Positions 11,523 to 22,951 are shown, counted from the stretch's first letter. The stretch: 64,000 nt of DNA from Tigriopus japonicus (GCA_010645155.1 JAAGOF010000128.1:399999-463998), one strand, 5' to 3'. Numbers and translations are program-made. Notes: generated by a model not told the origin, from the sequence alone.

Positions 11523-13060
11523 GCCATGGGTTTGGGATTATCAACGAGATGGAGTTTCACTTGATAGTTCTGCAAGAGTCCAATGCCTTGGAATACGGGT
11601 CGAAACTTTTTGGCATCCAAACCAGCGCCTGAGAGCATGGGCTGGATGCATCTTGCGGCCTTTTCCACCAGGTGTTTGCCGTAGTCCGGAATGTTGATGG
11701 ATATGATCCCCAATGCCACACAAGTTTCACAGGAGATCAGAGGTGAAACGGGTCGCGACGGAGTGTCTTCAATCACGTACCATTTGGTGGCTAGTGTGTT
11801 TGATCCCCACGTGGTATCCACCATTCCACTACCGATGGGAATGATAGGGTTAGAGCCAGCACCGTAGGGCTTAATTCGGACTTGAGTGACACGCAGGGAT
11901 GAGAGAAGTGACGTAGGCGCTAACCGTTTGGGTATGACGTTTATCTGAGCACCTGAATCGGCAATGGCAGACACATGGGTGTCATTGATCAGAATCTGGA
12001 CCCTTGGGGACGTAGCTTTGCCGTTGCTTGTATTGGCCTCGATTCCAAAGACTCTGAGGAAATGCGCATCTCCCTCGGAGGGGGTCTCATCTCCACTTCC
12101 ATCATTCTCTGCTCTGGATTTGGTGACCGCCTTGACTTTGCGGTACTTGTAGCTGCTTGCCTTCTTCTTGGAAGAGGGCCTGCCGACATATCGGGAGCTC
12201 CGGCAGACCACTGCCAGATGACCGGGCTTCTGGCATGATGAGCATGTTCTTCCATTTGCTGGGCATGCATCTGGCGTATGGAACACCTCCGATCCGCACT
12301 TTGGACAGACATAGGCAGTGCGTTGTGCTTGTGGTTTTGGTTCAGGCTCACTACGTCTAGTGATGCTATCTATTGAGACATTACGAATGGCGAGGTTGGC
12401 CATGGCATGGCCATTTGCCACAGATCGAGACACGAGAGCTGCGTCTTCAAAGAGACTCGCATTTGTGGCTGCCTCTTGTAATGACCAGTTTTTTTGTATC
12501 ACTGCATCAACAAGGCTTCGATTGGAGTGACCCAAGACAAATTGTATCTTCGTTGCCATTTCTGTGGGATCGCCCTCATTGAAAGCAGCGTCTGCAAACC
12601 CGCACAATTTGGCATGTCTCCGACATCTTTCCAGAAACTTGGCACTTGGTTCCTCTGCTTCTTGACGTAGGGCACGATATTCCCCAATTGCTCGCCATCG
12701 AGCAGACTTTGGGCGGAACCGTTCACGAAGCTTGTCCACGATATCTTGGTAGGTCTTGGATTGGTCTGTGCGGACTCCGGGGCACAAGAGGTTGATTTCT
12801 ACTCGTGCCTCAGGGCCAATGTACCAGAGCAGGGCTCTCTTTTTAGCCGTCATGTATTCATTAACCGACTCCGGCTTTGATTGGTCCGGGTTCTTCATTG
12901 TGTGGTCGGTGAATATTTCAAAGGTGTCCACCCAGGCGTCGGCGGTGTTACAACGTCTTCGCATTTTTAGGTTTTGCGGATTGTTCGATATATCAAAATA
13001 TTGCCGAAATTTTTTGCTTAGGTTATAACCATGAAAAGTCAGATAAACCTTAAACACCGA
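9408..13060 (-). mobile_element. Ty3/gypsy LTR retrotransposon, incomplete
   Basis: Domains lie in gypsy order on the minus strand: Gag, zinc knuckle, aspartic protease, RT, RNase H, integrase. The body is about 3.65 kb and GC-richer than its surroundings. The 3' end is missing: integrase stops at the junction with the non-LTR element at 9407-9408, and no downstream LTR was found. No 5' LTR is visible either: only 190 bp separate the Gag start from the last exon of methyltransferase gene A. Two frame changes, at about 11515 and 11235, break the polyprotein. It is a fairly young but defective copy. Confidence 0.9.
11510..13057 (-). pseudogene. gag: gypsy Gag-protease frame
   Basis: The first half is a retrotransposon Gag (capsid) domain, including ALLWYIGPEARVEI and the region through YRALRQEAEEPSAKFLERCR. 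It is followed by a nucleocapsid knuckle CSSCQKPGHLAVVC (CX2CX4HX4C) preceded by a second cysteine pair. The protease follows with the active-site SAIADSGAQINVIP; the DSG triad is intact. The coding frame then meets a run of ten C residues (G10 on the plus strand, 11510-11519), after which the RT reading is in the -1 frame, and the original frame terminates at 11408. The first residues may lie in the untranslated leader; the true Gag start is uncertain. Confidence 0.85.
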
Positions 13061-13106
13061 AAATCAGTGATGTTTTAACGTCTTACCAAACTAAAATATC
13101 CTTAAC

Positions 13107-13112
13107 TTTATT
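13107..13112 (-). terminator. polyadenylation signal, methyltransferase gene A
   Basis: An AATAAA on the minus strand lies about 140 bp beyond the stop codon of gene A exon 4 and just before the gypsy element. Position and sequence fit the 3' end of that gene; cleavage site not determined. Confidence 0.45.
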
Positions 13113-13250
13113 CTCTAGTTTAAAGATCAATACATTCCAGTTATGAAAAAAGAGTCAACAAGTTCACACCTTGAACCGATTTTGGCACCTTCCCAAATGA
13201 GTTATCCTAGTGAATTCGTTCAATAATAAATTTGCACTGAAAATTGCTTT

Positions 13251-13584
13251 CTAACGCCTCCCTACTTTCGAATTATAGAAGTCAGATTTGCGAGCAGACG
13301 AGTTTGGCAAAATAGGATGAGCATGCTGATGCTGCCAAATCACGTTTGTGACCCACGTGTCACTCTTGTCAGCATTGAGCTTCACCTTTTGGGACGAGTA
13401 TGGCACGTATCCATTGTCAATGAATAGTTTTGACATTTGTATAACCGATTCTCGAGGACAGGCTTGTGGATATTTATAGGGAGACCTTCCTTGGGCATAA
13501 GTCCATTCCATAACCACATAAGGGATGTAGTAATCAGTACTATTCAAAATTTGAGGCGATCCCAGAAACGCCCGACATTCATAA
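13251..13584 (-). CDS. FkbM-type methyltransferase gene A, exon 4 (last)
   Basis: A TTTTTTAG acceptor at 13585-13592 precedes TTATGAATGTCGG. Joining exon 3 (phase 2) restores an uninterrupted KIDIESYECRAFLGSP, the FkbM motif usually written KIDxEGxE, placing the intron inside a conserved catalytic-fold motif. The exon continues through YYIPYVVMEWTYAQG and KLFIDNGYVPYSS to a TAG stop at 13251. It is 13 codons longer than the exon 4 of gene B because B stops at NSAH while A continues NSSARKSDFYNSKVGRR. Coding similarity to B is otherwise high and collinear. Confidence 0.8.
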
Positions 13585-13668
13585 CTAAAAAAGAGTCAAC
13601 TTGAAAAGTCAGGGTTTCGCGCTTACTAATCGATGGAGTAATTAATAATAGAATAAGGTCTCCCTTGC

Positions 13669-13928
13669 CTTTCAATATCGATCTTGAGGATAATTGTGAG
13701 GTTTTTGGTTGTTGACCGATTTAATTGTATGTGCTCGAATACATCTGCAAAAAGGATGGATTGGGCAGCTTCTAAAGATGGGTCCTTGTTGATATCATTG
13801 GTCACGTAGCTTCCTCCAATATTTCCAATTGTTTGCCTTATTGACACTTTCATATACTTCTGATCCAAGGTGTTTTGTATGAAAGTTATTCTGGAATTCG
13901 TGAGATCCAACTGAGCTGCATGGTACAT
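13669..13928 (-). CDS. FkbM-type methyltransferase gene A, exon 3
   Basis: The acceptor CCCTAG at 13929-13934 leads into ATGTACCATGCAGC, which is internal coding sequence in phase 0, not a start. The 260-bp exon has the same length as exon 3 of gene B and reads through IGNIGGSYVTNDINKDPSLE to ILKIDIE. Its donor is AG|GCAAGG, a GC donor, where gene B has AG|GTATCA. The GC is in the favourable context known for GC-AG introns, so splicing may be retained. This part holds the middle of the Rossmann-like methyltransferase fold. Confidence 0.8.
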
Positions 13929-14775
13929 CTAGGGAAAATGATGAAAAAGAGCAAAGATTATTAGTTTTTATTGTAAAAAGTTGTACAAATCTTTTGACTT
14001 TTGACCAGATTTTTTCCGGGGGGGTCATTTTCCGCGTTTTTCGGATTTGAAAAAGACCTCTTTTAATATGGGTCGAAAATTTTTTTCTAGCTGAAAGTTT
14101 GGGTCCAGAAACTTGTGACCAAAAAATCGAGAACAAAACATTGACGACTGGTAAAACCAGACTTTTTGGCCTTAAAAGTGATTAATTGAAGAGAAGAAAT
14201 TAGTTTTAAAAAATGAGTTTTTTTTCCATTTTAGCCAAAACAAACTTTTCTGGGCCTTTTCCACGTTAAAACCCGTTTTTGTCCATGTTTTTTCCTTAAA
14301 AACATATTTTTGGCACTTTTTCTTCAACTTTTTCTGCCTTCTAGTTATGAACCATTGTATTTTATGAAGAACAAATACTAGGAGGTTTCCTTACATGAAA
14401 TCCCAATAAAACCCAAGCATACATTTCTTGACTTTCAAGTATAGATACAGCTGCCACAGTAAGATTGGGTCTCTAGCCTTTGGAATAGTCTGGTTGTTGT
14501 AGCCTCTCTGGCCCAAAACCCTAAACTAGGACCAATATGCCGCAATTGAACTCAAGACACTTCAGTAATAAATACTATGCCGTGAAAGCTCACTTAGTAA
14601 TCCAGCACAGTGTCAATCACAATATATGACGTTACGGAAATTCAGTTTTATGTTTGGCAGACGCAATCACCCACTATCCAACCATGTCATATAAACCTTA
14701 TTAAATAACAGTTTTGTTGGTTGCACCATTGACAACCGCCTTTGGACTTGCCAATTTGGATCAAGAACACCTCAC
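13929..14775 (-). other. intron 2 of methyltransferase gene A
   Basis: The 847-bp intron separates exons 2 and 3. In gene B the same intron is only 62 bp (27682-27743), so gene A's intron has expanded. The extra sequence is AT-rich, with T-runs around 14000-14340, and has no recognised transposon ends. Confidence 0.6.
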
Positions 14776-15015
14776 CTTGACCAAGTTTGTGACTTGTGGC
14801 TCCACACCCCAAACTGAATAACCTTTGGCTGCCGCAAATAGCAAATGAGATCCGATATTGGCCCCCACATCCAGTAGAATGGCCTCATTTCCATAAGCTT
14901 GGAGCATTTCCGACAAGAACCGAGTGAGATCCACTTCCCAACCCATTCCGTGAAGAATGCTCTTTGAAACGAATCGGTCTTGTTTGGGATCATGCGTGCA
15001 AATGTGATATGACAC
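14776..15015 (-). CDS. FkbM-type methyltransferase gene A, exon 2 (SAM motif)
   Basis: This exon encodes the start of the S-adenosylmethionine-dependent methyltransferase domain. Motif I is ILLDVGANIGSHLLFAAAKG, followed by the acidic motif II VWGVEPQ, which positions the cofactor. The 240-bp exon is bounded by acceptor TTTCATTTCAG and donor AAG|GTGAGG, both phase 0, and equals exon 2 of gene B in length and frame. The family transfers methyl groups, usually to oxygen on small molecules or sugars; no substrate can be read from the sequence. A preceding membrane-anchor exon suggests a Golgi or secretory-pathway enzyme. The nearest upstream candidate for exon 1 is at 23384-23685, implying an 8.4-kb intron full of transposons. 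Confidence 0.82.
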
Positions 15016-15115
15016 CTGAAATGAAATCAATGATAACTTTGATTTGAACTCATACATGAAAAAAAACTTTTCCGTGGATATTAATATTCCTATTTTTCCC
15101 AATGCAAAAAAGGTC

Positions 15116-15990
15116 AAATGAAACCGTCATTGCCACTATTATGTTCCTGCAATAATTTGTTAACTACAACGAGCCGTGTTTAAAAAGAGCATAAATAGAT
15201 TTAAATGCTATGAACCCTGACACGGATATCTAACAATTGAGGAAACAAGAATATACTTGTTTCAATGAACAACGTAATACCTGTTCCTGAATCTTTTTCC
15301 TAATATTCATTGGGACTGTAAAATTGGTTCAAAAAGCAGATGGAAATTTGCCACGAGTTTTGGGTAAAAATTACTTCAAATGAAACTTTCAGGAAATGTT
15401 GCTCTGAATTTCATTTGTCTTCATTAGTATTATAAATAGGGGGGCACTTTTCATGCAATGCACTTTTCTACACGTTTGACCATTTTTTTTGCTTTATTTG
15501 CACTTTTTGACATTTTTACACGTTTTTGCACTTTCCGTGACTTCTTGCTGATATATTGTTTTTTGACCAAAAATCTCGAAAAATGAAAATAATGAACATT
15601 TTTTTTTTCAAATTCCATGAGATATTGTTCACAATAACCCCAGCATGGCTAATAACACTTCAACATATCATTGATTGTTTCAAACATTGAAATTGGCCTC
15701 ACTTGTTGGGGTAAATAGTTTTCCTCATGGGTTGGTAATTTAAATCTTGTGGGTGAACCCTATTACTTTTCTCTGAAAATTTAATTTTTTTGACATTAGT
15801 AAGAATTCTGCTCAACAAAACCAACCAATGGATAGAAAGATACGTTGATTAAACGTTACAAATCATAGATATCAACCTATCCACTTAAATCAAAACGAAA
15901 AGAAGACCAAAAAACTTGAAAATTTTTGATAAAGTATGGTTCTTATGTTTAGTAGAAAAAATCTTTGTCTTGAATAATGAAATGCCAGAG
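15116..15990. other. transposon-filled intron or spacer, nothing specific
   Basis: AT-rich DNA with repeated GCACTTTT words around 15445-15530, which recur at 16650-16680. No terminal repeats or coding frame are supported. Confidence 0.45.
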
Positions 15991-15991
15991 T

Positions 15992-16240
15992 GGAAGCCAG
16001 AGTGGCCACGCATACTAGCGCGTTATTAAAAGTGCCGAGTGTAAGTGCTTCCCCAGACGGCGTAGGTTCGAATCCTGTTGGGGGTCGGATTGAAGCTGTC
16101 GGGAGAAATCCCAAAGGAAGCCAGAGTAGCCGTGCGTACTAATGCGTTCTTATAAGAGCCGAGTGTAAGTGCTTCCCCAGACGGTGAAGGTTCGAATCCT
16201 GTTGGGGATCGGATTTAAGCTGTCGGGAGAAATCTTTCAA
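15992..16240 (+). repeat. tandem pair of tRNA-derived (SINE-like) units, 124 bp each
   Basis: Two copies start GGAAGCCAGAGT at 15992 and 16116. Each carries a perfect box B, GGTTCGAATCC, about 75 bp in, and the shared block AAGTGCTTCCCCAGACGG; both end TGTCGGGAGAAATC. The layout resembles a leucine- or serine-type tRNA with a long variable region, but acceptor and T stems do not pair well, so these are tRNA-derived repeats rather than functional tRNA genes. Confidence 0.65.
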
Positions 16241-17698
16241 TTTACAGGGAATCACATTCCTTGTAGCGGTAGAAGAAAATCCGCAAAAAAAAAAAATGAA
16301 TCCAAACAGGCAAAAGATATATTGCAAAAAATATATGCAATTCTAATTTTTACAACTAAACCATGTAAAGCCACATTAACAATCCTTGAGTGTAATCTCA
16401 GATAATCATATGTCTTTAAAAAAAGCAACAGCTTTGTTGAAAGTATACTTAAAACTAGTTGTGGTCTATGTACTGAAAAATCTCACTTATGTTTGTTGGC
16501 ATGCGACCGAATATTGGCACAAATGCATTTCTGATCGTTTTTTGACTTAAAAAGCATTTTTGGAACAACCAGGGTGCTTAACGATTTTTGCGTTTTCCTA
16601 AATGAACAAGATCAATCAATTTCATTGCAATTCACGAAAATTTATTTGCACTTTTTTCTGCACTTTTATTTGCACTTTTTGGTCGTAACGTAGCTACATG
16701 GTACCCCTCCAACAGAATATCTCAGTTTCCACCCCACTAGATAACCCTACTTTTGTGACTTGAAGAAAATGGTGTCAGTCACAGATAATGGCCTGAGGGA
16801 AAAGATTATTGGCATGACAGAGGGTGGACGGACACAGATCTCTATTGCCAAGAGTCTCAAGGTCTCGCTGAGTACAGTCAAGCGCTTGTGGTCCCATCAC
16901 AAAGCCGGCCAGGGGCTCAAAAAGAAGCCAAGATCTGGTTGGCCAAGGATTTCGAATGGAGTTGTTAAACATATACTTTCCTTAAATCTTTGAAAAACGA
17001 CAGAGCACTCAAAAATTGGCAGCAAGATTGACCAAGAAGGGATACCCCATATCAAGAGGGAGGGTGAGGCACCATTTCAAGACGCAACTTCATGTCACCT
17101 CCTAACGGCAGCAGAAAAAGCCTCTGCTAACAGGTTGAATGAAGACTGGACGTGTGGAGTTGTTTGCCACCAAGCTGCAATGGTCCCTGGACAACTGGAA
17201 AAGGGTAATGTGGTCTGATGAGAGCCAGTTCTACCTCTTTCCACCAATATACTCAGCTTGTGATCACAATTAGGCTCAGGGTTCTAACCAAGTTTCCACC
17301 ATTACAACTGTGAAACATTCACCAAAAGTGATGGTTTGGGGGATGTCTGGACCCTGTGGATTGTCAGATTTCCACTTTGTGCCAGAAAATCCAATTGTCA
17401 ATGCCGAGTACTATCAGGAAGATATCCTCCCAAAATTGCACTCCCTGCCATGCAGAGGAAGAGACCTTCAGAGCCTTTAACTCACCGCAAATTGGCGGCT
17501 TTGACTTCTCAAAGAATCTTCATGTAATACAGCGCTCCTCCTCACATGGCCAAAATTAATACCAAGTGGATGGATGGCAACTTTTAATAGTAGCGGAGGA
17601 AGGCTGAGTGGCCAGGCAACTCCCCCATCCTCAATCCTATTGAAAATGTGTGGGCAAAATTGAAATTGAGAGTGTCAGAATGCAACAAGTGTCATCAC

Positions 17699-18543
17699 TA
17701 GGGACAGGAACTTAAGACGAATAAACTTATTCGTCTTTTTTCATCTTTATTCGTCTTTTTTCCCCTTATTCGTCGCGACAAATTTGTTTGTCTAATTTGG
17801 ATTTTGTTAGTCTTTTTTCGTCTAATTCGGCAATTTCACTCAACTTTTTTCTTATTAGTCAAAAATTGGAACTTTTGTTGGATTTGAAGCTTTTTTCTCA
17901 AATTTGGAATCAAATAGACACTTTTAAAAAGTTCAACGCCAAAACTTGGGCAACAAAATATGATCCACACTTACATTTTAACTTGTAGAGTTTCCTGACA
18001 CAAAGAAAGAAAATTGAATTGAAAAGGCTATCTGACTATTCGAAGAATTAATGTCAGCAAATCTGCTTCTAAATATTGCTCTATTGAAAACGTTGAAATA
18101 AGGGCGGGTTTGAGCTCTTGGTATTTTTAAATTTATGTGTTCCACTGACCATTTCTTGCTTATTTGGCCTTTTTCCGTTTGTTAACTTTGTAGATTTTGC
18201 TGTTTTGCACAAGGGTGCAGCTGTTTCCCCTAAATTGGGCCACACATTTTGTCTACTTTATGGGCAGCAGTTTTAATCCTCTTTACAGGCAATTCATTAG
18301 TCTTTTTTGCCGTGTAAGTCAGTTTTTTTTCGTCTTTTTTTGTCGCATTTGTCAGATTTTTTCGTCTTTTTTGCCTAATCGGGCAATTTTATTCGTCTTT
18401 ATTTGTCTAATCGGGCAATTTTATTCGTCTTTATTCGTTTAATCGGGTAATTTTATTCGTCTTTATTCGTCTAATCAGGTAATATTATTCGTCTTTTTTT
18501 CGTCTAATTTAACAGTTTTATTCGTCTTAACTTCCTGTCTCTA
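17699..18543. mobile_element. hAT-like MITE nested in the Tc1 relic, 845 bp
   Basis: Termini are TAGGGACAGGAACTTAAGAC and, on the other strand, TAGAGACAGGAAGTTAAGAC. A perfect 8-bp duplication, GTCATCAC, flanks it at 17691-17698 and 18544-18551. Removing the element and one duplication rejoins the transposase C-terminus. No transposase is encoded. The right third is made of a degenerate repeat of about 32 bp. Confidence 0.93.
18366..18530 (+). repeat. 32-bp subterminal tandem repeat inside the MITE
   Basis: Four to five units share ATTCGTCTTTATTCGTCTAA followed by TCGGGCAATTTT, with substitutions. The ATTCGTCTT word also occurs at the left end of the element, so these may be subterminal transposase-binding repeats, as found in hAT elements (inference). 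Confidence 0.75.
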
Positions 18544-18779
18544 GTCATCACTCAGTCAGCTCAAGAAGCAAGTGCAATTGGCTTGGTTCGAAATAAGGCT
18601 TGAAGGCTTGATACCCTTGAGGTGCTGGTCAAGTGAATGCCCGAAAGGATGAAAATGGTTGTCAAAATGAAGAGCTACTAGCTACGAGCACACTGGCTAA
18701 TAATGAAAAACACTTTGTTTTTAAGCCTTCTATGACCTGTTCTTCATAGGGTCACGACTTTTCTATCACACTGTACGGG

Positions 18780-19330
18780 ATACAGCTGCATTTAAGCTTT
18801 TGTGTCGCATTGCCCATAAGTTGTACATGTTTTCTACACCCTACACGGTAGTTTTGTCGTAATCATACTTTGAACCCAATATTAAGGCAATGCATGGTCA
18901 GTTTTTTTGTAGCTAAATTTTGTTTGATTTGTTACCGTTACAAAGAACGTCATGCAATGTAAAAAAGGGTCATGTCATGGCTGTAAATACTGTACTTTTG
19001 GATAAAATAGTATTGGAAAAAATGAAGGAAAAGGATAATGAAAAAATCAACAAAATCATTGTTACTGTGATGATATCGTCTATTCTATCGCGTTGTTATT
19101 AAGAACTGACCAAAGCAAGACCAGTTGTATGTCAAATTGTTTATTGTTTGGGACGAGCTCAAGCACTCCCTAAGGTGCATAAAGAGCATGGGTCATTTAA
19201 TAATGTAAAATATAGAAAATATGAAAACGCAAAAGAGAGAAAAAAACCACATCGGTATGGAAAGTTAACATGAGGAGAACAAACTAATGAATGACAAAGA
19301 AATCTGAGAAAGGGGACAAGATTGACCGTG
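18780..19330. other. spacer, no gene seen
   Basis: AT-rich DNA without supported coding sequence or repeat termini. Confidence 0.45.
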
Positions 19331-19334
19331 TTTG

Positions 19335-19890
19335 AAGATCTTCTGAAGCTTTTTAGAGTCTGACACTTGCGTATTCTTCTTCAAGTCCGTTCCAATGCTC
19401 AATCACGCGAATAGGGAAACACCATGACCGAATCACCGAATGTGTGAGGGGCTTCCTGATTTTAGGACCGGTTCTCGTACATCTAATGAGAGGCTCCGGA
19501 TCTCCCATTAATTTATCCAAAGTTGGCTGAAACCCAATGGCATGTGAATGTTACCTTGCCTGATCTTGAAAACTTAATCAAGTCGCACTTCAGCCGCCGA
19601 ATCTGCAGGGAATCAAGATGCAAAAGATCGAGTCTCTCACAATATGGAAGGCCCCTTACACCCGACACATTCTTGAAGAAAGATCGTTGTGGACGTTCAA
19701 CAAGAACCGCGTCTTTTTTAAAGACAGGCAACCATACTGTTGTGCAATATTCCAAAACAGGCCTAACATTAGTTTTAAAAAGTTTTGTCATGGTATTATA
19801 AATGTCATGATCTATTTCATTTTCTATTCCATCTTCTTCAAACACGAATCTCGCTCCTATTACTTGTTTCGCATTTCTTCTTCTACTCAT
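19335..19890 (-). pseudogene. non-LTR reverse transcriptase C-terminal region, second family
   Basis: The frame 19890-19513 reads FKTNVRPVLEYCTTVWLPVF followed by RGLPYCERLDLLHLDSLQIR, the thumb and tail of a CR1-like reverse transcriptase. A frame change near 19513 leads to a further conserved tail (KIRKPLTHSVIRSWCFPIRV and IEHWNGLEEE) ending near 19335. It differs in sequence from the family at 93-1270, so a second lineage is represented. The catalytic part is missing. Confidence 0.85.
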
Positions 19891-19899
19891 CCACGCTCA

Positions 19900-21820
19900 T
19901 TTTTGGCTTAAAAAATCAGAAAAACAGTGTCTCCCTAACTCAATATTTTAGCGATTAATGAAAATAGATCGTTCACGACTCTGACTTTTTCTCTCTATCG
20001 AAATTTGGTTAAAATCGAAAAAAGGCGACATGAAGGAAAAAAAAAACTCTTGTGTCTAAAAAATGTTATCTGTTGCGTCTTTTTGACCTTGGTACATTTT
20101 TGTGAGATCAACTTTTTCCGAGTTACGGGAACGGATATGTTTTGCTCTTCCGTTTCCTCTGAATCACCCGGTATTAGGGTGATATGCTATCATTGTGTTG
20201 TTAATTCAATTGACTTTTAGTCGTTTAAAAAACCCATCAGTATTGTTTAATGAATGTTAATCAATTTGAAATTTTTCACTTCTTATCACAATTAAATGCT
20301 TTGGGAAAAATTAGCAATCAGTGTTGCCAAGAAGCGCTAACTTTTAAAACAAGAAACAAAGCAATATTTTTAGCTGAAAAATGTTGTACATATGCAATAA
20401 GGAATATGAAGTGTTGTGTGGTGTTATTGTAGGAACTATTTCAGCCGCAATGAGCAATTGCTGAAATTTTACTATTCAAGGTTATAGGTGCGTCACCATC
20501 TGAAGTTAGGTAATTGAACCATTTCGCATAATGCCATCTTACTGAGCTTTGAGATCTAAAAAAGTATATGAGCTGTGCAGAGTTTATTAGCAATTTCTTT
20601 AATAGTTAGTTTTTCACACGATCTGTTTATTGAAAAATCTAATATTTGCAAAAAGGTCTAAGCATCATTAGAATGTAGGTATAAAGCTGAAGAGATACTG
20701 TCATGTTGATACAGAGATGATTTTTTCCAGTTATTTTGCAACATTCGAAAGAGAATTTTATTTCTCGCCCATCAAGTTAGGCAATTTTTTTACTTGAGGT
20801 CCGGTTGTTTTGGGGAAAGCAATGTGCCAGGAAAACTTGACTATCCGTCTTTTTCCCTGGCGGGTCTAGCATTAAAAATGATTTCACACCAGATTTGGCT
20901 AGTTTCTGGGACTCAAATATTTACGAAATCGACTAAGACAAGTGCGACACCTCAAAATCAAAGGTAATCAAAGAGCTGAACGTGTCATTAGAAGCTTTAG
21001 GTTTGAACCAGAACTTGAAGTTTGAAGTAGACTTTGGTACTCCATCGAAAAAAACTTCATTTTGTGAGAAATAGGGTCTCGTTGCCTCTCGCCAAGCCAC
21101 ATTTTCTAACTCAATCAAAGTTTCTTATTTATCTTGTGGAATTACCCTGTTTCCCTTTATTGAAGGATCTAGTGAATAAGGATAAGGATATATCACTTGC
21201 TTGGGAATTTTGAGTTTTCATTTTCCCGAAGCGTTTTTCGTTCTTTTGGGTCAAAAATGAACCGGTTAAACTTAAATGACTCAGCAGCTGAGCAACATAT
21301 TTTCAAGCAATTTCGCTTCAACAGACATCTTTATCTGCTCCTGAAGTGTACTAGCCAGATTTCTAAAAAAAGTTTATTTGGCAGGTTTTTAGGTACATAA
21401 CTTTTAATCTAGACTTGACTTTGAAAAACTCAATAAATCAAAGTTGTTCCCCTTGGTTTCTAGAGTTTGAAACATATCTCATTGTGTGTGTTTAGGAATT
21501 TCCATAGAAACTTGATATGAATGGTTCAGTACCGTAAGAGGTCAGTGAAATGGGTCTATAAATCTAGGATGAGATTTATTTCCGCCCCAAAAGGATTTTT
21601 TTTTCAACAGCTTCAAGTCTATCCCCAACAGGTTCCGAATCCGCACCTTCTTGCATTCCACGACTGACACGCTAGTACGCACGGTTATTCAAACATTCTT
21701 AGGTAAAAAGTTATGGCAACGCTGCTTTATCTATTTTTGGACTTGGGGAGTTTAGGCGGTACCAATGGTACCCAAACGATTTCTGTCTTAGCTAGTTGAA
21801 GGTCTCGAGTAACGCCCGCT
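19900..21820. other. spacer or gene A intron, nothing recognised
   Basis: No domain, splice-supported exon or paired terminal repeat was recognised in this AT-rich stretch. If 23384-23685 is the first exon of gene A, this is intronic. Confidence 0.45.
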
Positions 21821-21829
21821 AAATAAGTA

Positions 21830-22130
21830 TTTTTGAGGTCTCTCCACGCTCACAAGACTCTTTCCACCAGCCTTTTTCATTGCCCTGTTCACTTACATGT
21901 GCGAAATGCCCAAATCCCTTGCAAATGATCTCATTGACTTCAGTTCTTTTTCCCACTGTTTTGAACTTCTTTGGGTCAAGTTTGGACTTGCGTCCACTCC
22001 CAGCCTTTCTCTCAATATTCTGGGACCGCCTCACGGCATATACAGTGGGTCTGGACACGCCCATTCACTTGGTGGGAAATCTGTGTTAGCGTTTGGCCAG
22101 CGTCCAAAAGCGCGTGGATCGAAATTCGTT
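21830..22130 (-). pseudogene. mariner-type transposase N-terminal fragment
   Basis: Two adjacent minus-strand frames give IHALLDAGQTLTQISHQV and then GVSRPTVYAVRRSQNIERK with GSGRKSKLDPKK, the DNA-binding helix-turn-helix of a mariner/IS630-type transposase. A further frame reads VNRAMKKAGGKSLVSVERP, the segment just before the catalytic core. Two frameshifts are needed, and no catalytic region follows. It is a truncated relic. Confidence 0.75.
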
Positions 22131-22904
22131 TGTCTCTTTCCATATTGAATATTTTGAGAAATATAGCAGCTAGAACGTTCTTTTTTGTTTTGTTTGATAA
22201 CTATGTCTTTATGCTATATTATAAAACGGAATCATTTGTCTACCACAACCCAATCTTGAGCTATTGGGCAAATACTGAGTGTAAAGATTTTTTCGTTACG
22301 CCCGGTACATGACAATTACATGTCAATTGCAATTCTTCCGTCTCTTTCACCCTTTTGCCTTTTCAAAACGATGAAAAATAAACAGATGTGTCATTTTAAA
22401 GCAGCGATGCAACAACTGGCAACTTATCATGCCTCAAAGGTGGCAAATCAAAATATGAAAGAGTGATTTACAAAAATCAAAAGCTTATGCACAGCTTAAA
22501 TATCAAAAATATTATACCATCAATCACAAGGCATATGTATCTTTTTCAGAAAACACGAACTTTGTACAAGTATCACGATGGTTTAAAACATTATTTTTGC
22601 ACCTCATTTGTCTGCCCCTGGTTGTGAAAAGCCCTAAATCCTGACACAAAAATCATGGTCAAAAGCTCTTGAAGTTTGAAAATATTTAAAAATCAAAGCT
22701 TTGGTGTGTATTGTAACAAAAGCTACCTGCTCGTGGCATCACATTGACAGCAAATTGATGACAAAGTAATTGTTTTGCAAGTTAAAACTGAAAAATTGGT
22801 TTTATGGTTAATTTGAGGAAGTGAGATTTTCAAAAGTAGTTGGTAATTTGTAATTGAAAATTCGTCAATTATATGGCCAAAATTGTAATTAATTATTATT
22901 ACAT

Positions 22905-22941
22905 GTAATTGTAATTGCAATTACAATTACTCCCCATCCCT
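22905..22941. mobile_element. right end of a hAT-like element with a 26-bp palindrome
   Basis: Read on the minus strand from 22941 the end begins CAGGGATGGGGAGTAATTG, typical of hAT termini. It includes a perfect 26-bp palindrome at 22905-22930, centred on AATTGCAATT. The matching left terminus was not found, so the element is truncated or very diverged. Confidence 0.5.
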
Positions 22942-22951
22942 GTTTATAAAA

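Larger units (their letters stand above)
16760..18720 (+). pseudogene. Tc1-like transposase relic, interrupted by a MITE
   Basis: The N-terminal helix-turn-helix is intact in one frame (16760-16990; SIAKSLKVSLSTVKRLWSHH). Later frames carry the catalytic core: RVMWSDESQFYLFPP with the first Asp, KVMVWGMSGPCGLSDFHFVP, and NPIENVWAKLKLRVSE with the final Glu. In the position of the second Asp (normally QDNAPPH-like) the copy reads YSAPPH, so that residue is lost. Several frameshifts and stops are present. The C-terminus resumes after an 845-bp insertion (17699-18543) with LKKQVQLAWFE, which shows that the coding region was continuous before the insertion. Terminal inverted repeats of the host element were not identified. 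Confidence 0.85.

Noticed and set aside
15992..16240. Two functional tRNA genes
   Set aside because: Box B is perfect but acceptor and T stems do not pair; tandem arrangement fits a tRNA-derived repeat.
22905..22930. 26-bp AT-rich palindrome as a replication origin or regulatory site
   Set aside because: It is part of a hAT-like terminus (CAGGGATGGGG...), a simpler explanation.
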